Source: Capniomyces stellatus (taxonomy: Eukaryota > Kickxellomycota > Harpellomycetes > Harpellales > Legeriomycetaceae). From it: DNA of 64,000 nucleotides. The notes under the pieces are model-generated. The model saw only the letters and a program-made list of their open reading frames with translations, was not told the DNA's origin and ran no database searches. The stretch is taken from positions 693,455-757,454 of the forward strand of contig LUVW01000005.1 of NCBI GenBank assembly GCA_001661515.1, read 5' to 3'. Both the position numbers and the translations under genes were made by a program. This document shows positions 1 to 11,701 of the stretch, one piece after another. The stretch's first letter is position 1, and each line of letters begins with the position of its first letter.

Positions 1-1740
1 CCCAACATTGTGATGGTTGTTAAATTAAGCCACCATACCACATGACCCTATTTTTTGCTTGAAAGACCAATACAAGGTATACATGTAAATGACTGCGTTA
101 ATTTCTCGGCTTTTATTTTATTTTTGAAGTCTCAATTGCAACTTTGAATGTAAAATTAACTAGAGTAAAAAAAAAAAAAAGAAGATGGCTGGCCCCACAA
201 TATAAAAAAAGATTAGTCACTTCAATAAAATAATTGTTGATTAGTCCTGGCTTGGTGTTTTGTTGATCATTAAAGCAAAGCTATATTGGAAAGGAAAAGA
301 GGGGGGGCGGACAGTTCTTTGATCATCTAAATACATGCATAACTGACATGCTATAAATCTGATGTTGTTGATCTTCGACAACTGAAAAGAAGAGGGAAAA
401 AAAAAGTGACCTGAATGTATAAAATAATCTTTAACGTTGAAAGTGCGGAAAGCGACGATGGCCCTCGACTATTATGCTGGTTTCAGCATCGAGTTTGTGC
501 TAATTAACGTTGAGTGATCCAATGAAACGACGATAAGGCAATTTTAAAAATAGACTATTGATATAAAAAAAAAATGGTATTGTTTTTATTAGTGAAGAAA
601 AAACTACAGTTTGGCTTTTATGATTAGTTGAAAATGGAAATAGTAAGCGGATCTCCAGTCCAAAACGAGTTATTAATAGGTTGTAAATTGTATAAAAGGT
701 GTTATTTTATAGCTCATGCGTTGGATAATTTTAACTTGATTCAAAGCTTTTTTAAAAATACTTTTGGTTTCGGCTAGTAAGTTAAAAAAATGAGCAAAAA
801 GGTCAAGCTTTTCTTCCACGTATTTCTTTTTTTCTTTCTTTTTGGTATTTGTTTATTTATCTATGAATTTGAGTTAATTCCTCAGTTGTGATAATTTCAC
901 AAAAGTTAAAATTCCAATTTGAGCAAACAATCAGCTGAATTTCATATGTACTATAGTTCAAAGCTTTTTTCTTTTTCTTTTTTTTTTTTGCATCATCGAG
1001 TTCATAATTATTCTTATTTACTTGTGATTCTATTTTTTTGTTTATTAAGATTGTACCTTTGCTAAGATTCGCTTAATTCTTAATTCCCGAGTTTTATAAT
1101 GTTTAATCACTGTAAAGTGACAAAGCAAATTATATTGAATTAATTGGCTTAAATCTCAAGTAAATAAATGAAATGTTTTTCTAGATAAAAATTGTGTCGT
1201 TTTATAAATACGGACCAATTCATTTTATTACTACCAACAATCTGTATATAATTCAGACTAAAAACCGCTTTTACTTTAAAACACTTATAATAGTAAAATA
1301 AGCATCGAATTTTGGTGGATCCTTTGTATTTTTCAATTTTTTATTCTTCAAAGTAAGCTTTATAGAAATCAATTAGAATCAGCTTCGACTTTAGCTCCAT
1401 GAAAGCTTTAACCTGAATAGATCGATAGAAAAATAAATAGAAAGTTAAACATATTTACTCTTTACAAAAAAACAAATAGCTAAATTAAGTTAAAAGCAGA
1501 CAAGTCGAATTTTATAACCGAACTGAACTTGATTCTCAACCCCCTCCGCTTTGATTCCCGCCCACTTCCGCTCTTACCAGATTCGTTGTCGTTACCACCG
1601 TTATTCCACCTAATTGCAGTTGCGGATATTTCTTTGAAGAAACTTTATCAGATTTAAAACAAAAACTCACCCAGTTCAACTCTGTAAAAAAGGAAAAGCA
1701 AGAAACCAGCTAGAACAGTGAAAGACTTTGATTTACTTAA
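1..1740. other. AT-rich intergenic region with one structured patch
   Basis: No open frame of convincing length or family resemblance is visible on either strand. The sequence is AT-rich with many A and T runs. A locally GC-richer patch at about 431-515 contains a hairpin flanked by two copies of TTAACGTTGA and is listed separately. The last 250 bases before the hydrolase start contain a C-rich segment (about 1540-1610) that could belong to its promoter or 5' leader. Confidence 0.6.
431..513. other. Hairpin between two TTAACGTTGA direct repeats
   Basis: Positions 431-440 and 504-513 carry the same ten bases, TTAACGTTGA. Between them, ATGCTG (474-479) can pair with CAGCAT (484-489) over a four-base loop, and CTCG (464-467) can extend the stem with CGAG (490-493) past a bulge. 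The patch is less AT-rich than its surroundings. It could be a small structured RNA or a paired protein-binding site. No known RNA family is recognised. Confidence 0.3.
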
Positions 1741-4253
1741 ATGAAAACAGAGATGATTAAGCAGTCGTTGTACGAGTACTCCATTTGGACATTGTCTGTG
1801 GTTATATGTTTGATATTTTTCCCGATAACAGTGCCGCTTATCAGTAAGTTCAGTTTTCATTCCAATTCAAATTCCGATTATCATTCTAACATTTTGGTTA
1901 TAAAAGTAACAAAGCTTTGCTGTCTATGCTGGTGTCAAAACCAACAGAGTAAGCAATCTCTATTTATAAAAATTCAATCCAATTTACCGAAATTATGTCT
2001 TTGACTTGTATAATAGTAACAATCTATATGCTCGTATGGCTCTATTCTTGGAAACATGGTATGTTTGGCATATTTTACTTTTTGTTTTTAAACTTGTTTC
2101 TATTTATTTTGCCGTTGTTATACTTTGGCGTTTTGTATTTGTATTTGTATTTGTATTGTTTTTGCTCTTTGCAGCAAGTTGTTAATATTGTCGGGTTGAA
2201 TTGGATCATAAAAAAAAATAGACAACATTGTACAAAGGGATGGGATATACGCATTGCCAGTTGACCCGGTTAAAGTGTACAAGAGAGCCAAGGCACTGTT
2301 TTTTGGAGTATTAGACGGGATAGGTGGGCCAACAATCCCAATATTCTTTTCGTTTTTCAAACAGAGGCTAATGACAAGAAGTATAGCAGCTGACACCTCA
2401 ATGTAAGCCGCCATTATATCATTTAACACATTTTGAGCCAATTAGAGCCAACTTAAATGTGTTTCGATAATACAAACCATACAGCAAGACAGTTAAACAA
2501 TGTTCGATTTTTTTTTATACTTTACTTTTAAATTTTTGCTAATCATTCAGCAATGGGATTCAGTACGGCCCGCTTCCAAGGCACAAGATGGACCTGTTTG
2601 TCCCAATGGCAGCAAATAAAGGAGAAAATACCAGCAAAGATAAAAAAGAGTCTAAATATGGGCCGGGCATTAAGGACAAGATTCCTGTAATAATAGTATT
2701 TCCAGGATACAGCTGGAATAACACAGGTACGAAACTGGTTTATTTTGCTACTGACTTTTCTATTTTGCATGTGTGTATTTACGCATAATATTCACTGCAC
2801 AGACACCAGAAATCGACAGATCCACAACTGTATATGCAGTTTTTTTTTCTTTCATCGTATAGCTGATTAATTTGAATGCAAATCCCAAAACGGATATAAA
2901 TAGGTTTAGTGCAACTATATAAACCAATGTCCCAAACATTATGCGAAACAGGCGTTTTTGTTATTTTACCAAGCCTAGGTTTACCCGGAAAGGTATGATG
3001 ATTACCATTGTTGCTTTCATCAAAGTTGGCTTGAATATTTTGTGAAGTTTGTGTATTTATTTATTTTTTTGGAAAAGAAATGATAATTAAAAAAGCTAAA
3101 AAAAGAAACTTACAACATATATATATATATTTATCACTACGTGTGTTTGGTGTAGACGTCTTTAAGTGAGATTTTAGAAGATATGCAGCTTGTGGTCCAG
3201 TGGGCAATCGCAAACATAAGGTAGACATACTTTATCACTATTTTACTATTATTTGTTTGTAGTCGTTTTTACCAAGTTGCATCATTGTTTTTTTTCAATT
3301 TTGCATGGTTTATTTCCTTCTTTCATGGTTCTGCCTTTTGGGGTTGAATATTTTTTTTACGCAAACAAGCCTCAATTCTTTTTGCTTTTGCCACCAGAGA
3401 TGTACCTTGGTTAACACATGACTAATATTTTTTGGAACTTAGTAACTCTGGAGGAGACCCAAATCAGATTCATCTTCTTGGATTTGGCGCAGGTGCCCAT
3501 ATGTGTGCTATGTACAACGTTGCTAGTGCGCTGATAGGCTGGAGCAACAAAGTGCAATATGCTCAAGAAACGATCATGCGGCTGCTATCAAACAGCAACT
3601 CAAGTGCAGAGTTGGCGGAATGGCTCAGGCGTTTAAAGCGACCAGTTGCGCCAGTGGCAGGGCTGATTCTGATTTCGGGTGTATACAGCTTGGAGCAGCA
3701 ACGAAAGTACGAAGAGAAGCGGTGCATTGAGACGCTATCGATGTGTTCTAGACTGTTTGACTCGAAGGATTTTGCCGAGGCTTGGTCGCCATTGAATATA
3801 TTAGTAAGCCTGCGAAAGCATGGGATTTTTATTCCAAACTCGGTCTTTGCACGCCGAGTGTTACTGGTACATGGCCAAAAGGACTCCACCTTCCCGCTAG
3901 GATTGAGCCAGCAGCTATTTAAAGAGTTTTGTTTGATGGATATGGACGACGTCAACATGAAGGTATACGCCAATCTTCGTCGGATTGACCCATCTGTGAT
4001 ACTGTCAGTTCCTGATGCCAGTTTGGCAAAGTCGTTTTTGGAGGACATTAAAGCTGCCATATTTGTTGACGAATCTGATGCTGACGAAAGGGATCCAAGC
4101 AGTGTTGAAAGCTCAGGCTATGACTACAATCTGCCAGGGTCTTTAAACGAAAAAGTCGATTTTTCGTCTTCTAAACTTGAGGATCCCAAGCATAGCGACC
4201 CATACGCTGTAGCCAACGATTCGGGTGTGGATGAGAATACCTCAAAGAGCTAG
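1741..4253 (+). CDS. ICME-like alpha/beta hydrolase with degenerate active site
   Basis: Seven exons join in frame: 1741-1843, 2017-2058, 2222-2402, 2551-2726, 2904-2992, 3156-3220, 3443-4253, giving 488 residues. The N-terminus (about residues 12-45) is strongly hydrophobic and looks like one or two membrane segments. The rest matches the isoprenylcysteine methylesterase-like branch of alpha/beta hydrolases: YGPLPRHKMDLFVP, then the beta-strand VIIVFPGYSW (usual oxyanion HGG position), a strand ending VFVILPS, the nucleophile-elbow region GGDPNQIHLLGFGAGAH, and a late HGQKD. Family members normally have Gly-x-Ser-x-Gly at the elbow; here residues 232-236 are G-F-G-A-G, so the Ser is Gly234. 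The usual late THTDP His is Arg399 (RRIDP). Only the acid in HGQKD (Asp366) remains. The fold is probably intact but classical esterase activity is unlikely. The C-terminal 85 residues are acidic and disordered-looking. Start: first ATG of the only frame that joins to exon 2. Confidence 0.82.
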
Positions 4254-5481
4254 TCTCTTGCTCCACTTACTTTCTATACTTTATAAAACCACCATAAAGT
4301 CTGTACTTTTTACATTTACTACTATGTTTGCCATCTATACCATTTTTCAATAATTATTAAAACACCTCCAATATATATATTGCCCCTACTGCTTTACCCG
4401 ATTGCTGGCTGAATGGCTTTTTTTTGCTTATTTTCACTTTTACATTTGTTTTTAATTTTAATTTTTGCTTTTTTCTTTGTTCCTTTGTTTGCTTTAATAT
4501 TGCTTTGTTCTTTTTTTTTTAATTGAAATCTTATATTGCTTTATTCTGATTATAATTTCGTACTTTGAGCAAATTGAGTACCTTGCTTTCTAAACAGCCC
4601 ATTTGTTGATTTTAACACGCCAAATCGGATTAACCGTTATCAAAAGGATGCAGTGTAACCATGGGATATTTATCATTAAACAACGATAAGCAGGTTTAAG
4701 GAGTATATTGTTACAGGATTTTTGGCAATGGTTTCACATGTTTATAGATGTATTGTGCATTTCATATAGTTTTATTAGCGCAAAAATGTGCAAACAAAAA
4801 TCTGCGCATTTCCACAACCAGGTTATAGCGGGTTGGTTGATTCTTTTTTTTTTTCACCCAAAAATTAAGTAAAAAATAAATCAAAAAAAACAAAAGAAAA
4901 TCAATTATGCTGTGGTCAGCAAAGGCCCTCCCCACTCTTTATCAAACTTGCTCTTTTTAAAGGGAAAAAAAATAAGAACGGATGGTGATTAGCTAGGTAT
5001 ACTATAGTTTTCCTTGGTTATTTTTTCCTTTTTCCACCTTACCAAACTTATGAACCACACGGCTTACTGGAAGTAGTAGCTAATAACAGCAAAACAAATA
5101 AAGATCCTGGTAAAGCCGTTTTAGTTTTAAATGGTGGGACATTACCAAGTTGAATCCTACTTGGCGAATCACCGTTTTAAAGTTGATGTAATTTGTATTG
5201 AAGAAAAGATCCAATGAGTAGTCCAAAGTAGTATTTCCAATAAAAAGTCATAATTTTTTTCAGTTTTGGGTTAGGTTTTGATTTTCTTGTTTCTAATTAC
5301 ATTAAACAGATTTTTAATCGATGCTTTTATCTTGGACATTTTTACAAAACTAAGAGCGTTAATTTCAATTTTAATTGCTGTTTTGGGAACGTTGGAATTA
5401 CAAGTTTTCCCGATTCTTCATTTTGTTTACTTTGACCATCAACAATCAAACAGTGTAAACCAGGCAAATATAATAAGCAGA
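4254..5481. other. Intergenic region, no gene seen
   Basis: About 1.2 kb, AT-rich, with T-runs downstream of the hydrolase. The open frame running into the next gene's start from about 5278 has a hydrophobic translation. It lies upstream of the chosen ATG at 5482 and is in the same frame, so a longer N-terminus cannot be excluded. Nothing else is supported. Confidence 0.5.
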
Positions 5482-7933
5482 ATGGAGAGTTTGGCCGATT
5501 TGTTTGTGTTGGAGAATTACTACGAGGTAATAGCACGGATTACCAGTGTTGCATTAACAGACAAGGAGAAGGAAAAAGTAATCAAAGAGTTCCGGACTTT
5601 CCACAAAAAGCTCCAGAGTTACAGCAGGTAGGGTTAGAGTTGTATATACACGCAATTGTGCGATTGTGGTTTGAAATTTGAGGGCGGGCAGCTACAACAA
5701 ACGCTGTCTTTATCAATTAAAGTAGCCTCAGTGGTTAGACAAGGTGCAATTTAAATAGCAAATATTAAATTTATACATCAAACTTTGATACTTAGCATAA
5801 ACTTGGAGAAACTTGCGAGAGATGCAGAGGAAGCAGATGCGAACGTGCCCCAATGTAAACACGAGGACTGTACGTGCGTCCAGAACGCAGTTAGGGGATT
5901 CCTGAAAGCCTTTTTTGTTGGACTGGGCGTTAAACATCTTGTAGATATTTTGCCAAAGATATTGACGCTGAGGATTTTCAAAAGGTAAAAGAAATAATGC
6001 ATGCTATCAGTAATATTTATATAATGAGGAGGGGGAAAGAAAAAGTAAAAGAAAACACACTGGTTTCTCGGTTCTTTTTCCAGCACTTTATCACAAACAT
6101 GGTTTATCACAATCGAGCAATGCAGTCAAGCAACTAAGCGGCTATACTCGCTATACTGACTTTTATTGCTTTATTTTGCGGGGGTTTCCAATAGCCCGAA
6201 AGATATAATTAGGATTCTCCGAAAGGATAACATCTACTTTGCATCATTTTTATCCCTGCTAATTGGGTTTTACAAAGCGATACTATGCACGCTTCGAAAC
6301 TACAGAGCTAAAGGAAGTTGGGGCGGAGACTGGCTAAACAGCTTTATAGCAGGTTTGGGGGCGGGTGCAATAGCGATAAACGCAGAAAAGAACGCCAGTC
6401 GTCGGTTCACAATAACGCTTTATGTGTTCACCCGTTCGATTGTAAGCGTAGCGCTATGTGTATACACGCAGCTGAGAGAGACGCATATTGAAAAGAGGCT
6501 CAAAGAAGTTTCAGAAAACAAAAAAAAAGCATTGTTAAGTGTAAGAATAGAGTTTTAGCTTCTTTTAAGTCTGTCGTTTGTGTTAGATGTGATTTATACA
6601 CAAGTGAGGCGATGTTGGCTTTCAACTAGCCTTGAACATCTGAACAGTTAGTACCTTTTCTTGTATTTGTAGGACAAGTCCAGCAATTTAGTCATGACAG
6701 ATATCAAGCAAACAGGATCATCTTTAGGCCAGAAAACGTCGCTGCCCAAGGATTTCTGGGATTACTTGGACATTGCCTTGAGAAAGTCAATGCCAACACT
6801 GTTGATGTGTTATTCGACAAGCGTTGTTGTTAACGGATTTCTGAGAGAGTCCCATTTGCTACCAGTAAGTATATGCGTATCCATATATCTATTGATTGAT
6901 TAATTGATTGATTGATTCATCCATTCATCTATTCATCCATTTTCGTTTTTTTTTGTCCTTTTTCGTTCATCTTCGTTCTTATTTGTTATTATTGATTTAT
7001 TGGACGTTTATCTTTTATTTGAGGGGCTGTTTCCACACTTGCCAAGATTTTTGATGAACAATGTGGTTTACTATTAATGCTGATGCTAAGCTAAAGTTGT
7101 TTTTTTTCCATTCTTTTTTATTTTTATTTTTCTGATTGAATTTTTAGAGGTCGTACTATAAATTTCTGATGGATTACACCACATACTCTACCAAATTCCC
7201 TGGTCATCCCCGTGACACTCTTCCAACACTATCAAAAGTAATCGACTTGGAGATCGAGACAAACTCCACAGCACTGACCCTTATTCCTGAAGGAAAGACA
7301 TCCTTTGATGTGTTTTCGGAGCATCCGATAGCCCATACTTTTGCCAGCAGCTTCCAAGATCCAATCAAGCATGACTGGGTTTTATGCGGATTTCTGCATC
7401 CAAAAACTAAAAATTGCTACTTTGCGTACCTGCGTTGGTTATATGAGGTCTCACCCAAGTCAATGAAAATATATCTTCCATTGAATATTGTCACGTCCTT
7501 GATTTTCAGAAGGAAGCATATCATATCGAATCCAGTAGGCGCATTGATGCATATACTAAAATCTACGCTTAGAAGCTCGCTGTTCTTTGGGTCGCTTGTG
7601 GCAACTGCAAACACAGTTCCTTGCTTGATGAAAAAATTCTTGGGATATGAGCTTAATTTATCCTACTACCTGAATGGGTTTTTGGCCGGCACTTCTGTGC
7701 TTATTGAGCCCGTTTCGCGCCGAATGGAGTTGGCAATGTATGTATTCATGAGGGCTATTGAATTGCTGTGGATCAAGAGGCTCAGGTCTGCCAACGTAAA
7801 ATCGTTTGTTCATACCGAAAACGCGATTTTTACAGCCTCGTTTGCTGCAATGATCATGCTTTACCAAAACGATCCTCGGCCTATTAGCTACACCATCAAG
7901 TCTGCCATGGCCCGTATTTTCGGAAAGAACTAG
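5482..7933 (+). CDS. TMEM135-like multi-pass membrane protein
   Basis: Five exons join in frame: 5482-5627, 5796-5984, 6195-6540, 6673-6864, 7148-7933, about 552 residues. The protein has the TMEM135-like layout: a Cys-containing segment (CKHEDCTCVQNAVRGF), a hydrophobic stretch GLGVKHLVDILPKI, then FYKAILCTLRNYR and SFIAGLGAGAIAINAEK with a following membrane helix. A second, related half follows (SLFFGSLVATANTVPCLMKK, then NGFLAGTSVLIEPVSRRMEL). A soluble stretch containing HPIAHTFASSFQDPIKHDWV lies before the second half. Animal TMEM135 is linked to peroxisome and mitochondrial dynamics; the fungal role is not established here. The 5985-6194 intron could instead contain a small extra exon (about 6084-6108), also in frame. 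An upstream in-frame extension to 5278 is possible. The family call is firm; the exact ends are less so. Confidence 0.82.
6886..6941. repeat. TTGA/ATTC tetranucleotide-like repeat in intron
   Basis: Just inside intron 4 of the TMEM135-like gene, the unit TTGA is repeated several times and gives way to CATTCATC-type units. It is a simple microsatellite within non-coding sequence and has no visible function. Confidence 0.7.
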
Positions 7934-8966
7934 CCTAATAAACTTACCCGTCGTTTTTTTTTTTTGTTAATGCTTTACTTCTTTTTACTATTTTCTACTA
8001 TGCTTGTTTTGTCCAATTTTACTTGATGTTTATTTCACTATTCTCCAGTGTTTATTCTTTTGTCTCACACTATATCACATTATATTCCTATTGTTTATTC
8101 ACGATTGATTGAACTTCAATGGCTTTGTTGTGAGTATGCATATTATTTAAATATGAGGTACGCTTTTTTGAAAGACATATATATATATTTTAACTGAAAT
8201 GATAGATATTGAACGTGGCAATTTTGAATTGAAGTTTTTACACGATGAAACGCCAGAATCAGCTCCAAGTGGAATAATTGTCCACCCATTTACACAGGAC
8301 ATAAACCAAAAGAATTTTTTATGCAATCGGTTTACGGTGTTATAATTAACTGCTCTAGAGTTGTATTCTAAACATTCATTTATTTTTATTCAGTTTCTCG
8401 GCTTTTGCACAGACGATGCTGTGCTTTATTTTCCACCAAATATGGGTCACTTTTAGGGTGTGAAATCAGTGGCCATTGATTTGCTTGCGGAATTGTTGCA
8501 ATTTAGCTCAACTGGATTTAAGAATTATAAATATCTTTGTAAAGCTTTAATGCGTAAAAGGGCGTTTTTTTCTTCTTTTTTTTATTGAAATCAAAATAGC
8601 GTTTTTTTTCTTACTGTAGCTGAATTTAATTTTTGATTGAATTCCAATAGCTATTGGCCTATTTTGTGTTGGTTTATTGGGTTCGTTGATTGGGCAGTTG
8701 GTTTTGTATTTTTAGTTTGATTTGAAGCTGTTTTTTTTTTGCTATTTCTTTTATAATTTTCTTTTTTTTTTTTTAATATTATTGTTAGTGGATTTGCTAG
8801 AGCAAAAAAAATAAAAGACGAACAAGTTGGCGAAATAAAGCTACAAGAGTCGGATTTTACTTTTCGTTTTATTTTCAAAGCGTCTTGTCTTTACTTTCCA
8901 TAATTTAAATTGCAGTTGGATTAAGCTGAGGTATAAATTAAAAATAAACCAGAATATTAAATAGGA
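7934..8966. other. Intergenic region and RBM39-like promoter
   Basis: About 1 kb of AT-rich sequence with long T runs (8590-8780). No supported gene. The last 120 bases hold TTTTACTTTT (8855-8864), TTTACTTT (8890-8897) and TATAAA (8932-8937) ahead of the ATG at 8967. Confidence 0.55.
8890..8937 (+). promoter_or_regulatory. Putative promoter of the RBM39-like gene
   Basis: TTTACTTT at 8890-8897 and TATAAA at 8932-8937 lie 77 and 35 bases before the start codon. The octamer recurs ahead of several other genes in the window. Assignment rests on position and recurrence only. Confidence 0.35.
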
Positions 8967-11701
8967 ATGGAAGAGCTTGATATTGAGGCACTGTTGGATG
9001 CACCATATAAGTCGCAGGTAATTAATGAGCATCTTTTCAATTTTCTTGAAGAATATTAAATGTATAAAATCTGAATCAATTTATGGAATGAGAAATCAAA
9101 ATCATTTAGTCTTATTTTAAATTGGTACAAGGGTACTGGTTGTAGATTGAGTTTAGCAGCTATAAGCTAATATAGAAGTATAATAAAAGATGGATATGGA
9201 ATAAGGAATGTTGCGCTGCCTTATTTACGAGCATCAGTATTCGTCTAATTGAATAAATAATAAAAACAGAGCAAAAATAAAAACAAGTTGAAAGATAGTC
9301 AGATTAATGACAAGGCAGGCTAAAAAGTTTTAGTGTGGATAATGGGAGTAAAAGTAGCGTTTAAAATGTTGTGAAATATAGGAGGCAGTTCCAGGGCGAA
9401 AGAGTAACGGCGAAACAACAGAAAAACAGGGGTTGGAAGCGGACTTATTACTTAACGGTTCAAAACAACAGGGAACTGAGAGTAAGCAAAGTTACAATTC
9501 CGAAAATAATAAAGATGATTTAAAGGAAAATGAAAATGGAGAGAAAAGAAGAGAGAAAGAATCGCATAGTGAAAACGATTTGGAAAATGATAGAAACTTA
9601 AACGTCCATGAGCTGAAAATCAAGGGATTTAGTGAAAGAAATAAAGATAAGGGGGATGAAAGATTGGAGAGTAGAGAACGTAAAAGTAGAGAACGTAAAA
9701 GTAGAGAACGAGGTAGAGATAGAGGTGGGAGTAGAGAGCGAGGTAGAGAACGAGATAGGAGTAGAGAACGAGGGAGAGATAGAGAGCGAGGTAGGAGTAG
9801 AGAGCGAGGTAGAGATAGAGATAGGGAGCAAAGAAGATACGAAGAAAGGCGTTACGAGAGAAGTAGAGAAAGAAGAAGTGATAGAAGGGGGAGGAGTAGA
9901 AGCAGAAGTCGAGGGGAAAGAAGAAGAGAAAGAAGCAGAGATGAAAAACCACGTGTTTCAAGTCGAGGGCTGGGGGCAGACTCGACAGAACAAAAGGAGC
10001 GTTCAAAGCCACTGACAAAAATGGAACGTGATCAGCACACCGTATTTGTTATGCAGCTTTCACGCAACTTGAGAGATCGAGACTTGGAGGAATTTTTTTC
10101 GAGTGTTGGGCGGGTCAGAGATGCAAAGATTATTTCAGATCGCAACTCTAGGAGATCGTTAGGGTAATTGATAAAATTTCGACATTTTCTGCCTTTTAGC
10201 AAACATGAGTTTTGTTTGGATTCTATGCTGGTGAGTTTTTTTTTGGGGGGGGGGGGGGGGCNNNNGTTTTTTTTTGGGGGGGGGGGGGGAGCAAGCGATT
10301 AAATTCTGGTTTAAATGTATAATAGGGTTGCTTATGTTGAGTTTTACGAAATCGAATCGGCTATAAAGGCAGTTGAGTTAAGTGGGCAAAAGCTATTAGG
10401 AATCCCGATCATTGTCCAGTTTTCGGAGGCTGAAAAGAATCGACAGGCAAAAGTCAAGGAGTATGCTACAAGGTAATTTCACAAGAATGTATTTACTAAA
10501 CAGTAGTGATAATTAGTGGGCCTGTATTGTAGTATTTTTGATGATTCTGTTGGTAGTAGTAAAAAAAAAAAAGCATATATATATAAATATATATAAGCTG
10601 CAGAAGTAGGCATTGATAATTGTGGAGAGCTAACGGGGTATATAGATCAGTGGAGTTAAATTTAAGTTTATGTTTATGTTTATGTTTGTAGTGGAGTGCC
10701 GTTGTCTGGCGAAGCACCTAAGCTTAGACGGCTTTGCGTAACAAACCTGCCTGAGTTTATTGAGGAGGCTGATCTGAAGCCGTTGTTTGAACCGTTTGGT
10801 CCAGTTGAAAGCTGTGTTATCAGCAAAACCAGTGACGGTCGCGGCACTGACAAAGCGTATGTCCAGTACTTTAACCCAACCCATGCAGAGATGGCAGCCG
10901 AAAAGATGGATGGGGTTATGCTTGTTGATAGGGTAGGGAATCCAAGTACATTTACACTTTTGGCCTCGAATGTTCAAGCCCAAGAAAAGAAGACTTTACT
11001 TTTATTTTATTTATTTAGTTTGATTTTTCAATGACCCATAAACCAATATTGTGCTGACAAACAAGACAATCTGTTGACATAGCTAAATAGTGTTTTTATT
11101 AATCATCTTTGTTCTTTAGATCCGAGTCCGGCTGACCAAAAACGACGAAGGTCTGGGGCCAAGCAAGCCTGAGCAGCCCTTACCCAGCGCCCCGACCACC
11201 GCACCAGTAGTCAACTCAATTGCAGCATCATCCATACCAAGCAGAGCTCCAGAGAGATACGCGACCAATGGTATGGCGGCATCAAGTGGTGAGCCAATGA
11301 ACAGGCTGGACGCGTTGAGACTTGCTGGGTACGACGTGCCTGCATCTGGGCAAGCTATCCAGCAAAGCGCCCCGGCTGTGCAACCCCCAGCAGCGAGCTC
11401 AGAGGTCGAGTCAAACTGTATTTTGCTAAAGAATATGTTTGACCCTAAGGAAGAAACGGAGCCAAATTGGGCTGCTGAATTGGAAGAAGAGACTAAAGAG
11501 GAGGTGTGCAAGTTTGGCATGGTCACTAGCATCCACCTGATTCCTGAATCTTCCGGTGAGGTTTATGTCGAGTTTCAGTCTGTCAGCAGTGCGGTTGCTG
11601 CTTGCAAGGCCTTGGACTCTAGATGGTTTGGTGGGAAACAGATATCTGCTCTGTTTATTCCGAGCAGTACCTACAGCGCCTTGTTCCCAGGCTCTGGCTA
11701 G
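8967..11701 (+). CDS. RBM39: RBM39/CAPER-like SR-related splicing factor
   Basis: Five exons: 8967-9017, 9382-10163, 10326-10472, 10692-10932, 11120-11701; 600 residues. The start MEELDIEALLDAPYKSQ matches the family's N-terminal signature. Residues about 80-200 are Arg/Ser/Glu/Asp-rich (SRERGRERDRSRERGR type). RRM1 (about 235-310) begins HTVFVMQLSRN and includes GQKLLGIPIIVQ followed by EAEKNRQAKV, a very specific RBM39 hallmark. RRM2 (about 350-425) begins LRRLCVTNLPEF. RRM3 (about 508-595) is a UHM-type domain with the Arg-x-Phe motif RWF in SRWFGGKQISALFIP. The protein should act in the nucleus in 3' splice-site recognition, the UHM binding ULM peptides of U2AF or SF3b proteins. Oddities: in RNP1 of RRM1 the usual basic residue is Leu (SLGVAYVEF), and intron 2 holds an assembly gap. 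Assignment is firm. Confidence 0.93.
10236..10289. other. Assembly gap (NNNN) flanked by duplicated T9-G14/16 runs
   Basis: Within intron 2 of the RBM39-like gene the sequence reads T9 then G16, then c, NNNN (10262-10265), g, then T9 and G14. Both sides of the gap carry nearly the same homopolymer pair, so this is most likely one tract that the assembler could not cross and represented twice. Confidence 0.85.

Noticed and set aside
2118..2441. Minus-strand frame of 107 codons over hydrolase exon 3
   Set aside because: A shadow of exons that join in frame on the plus strand with clear hydrolase motifs.
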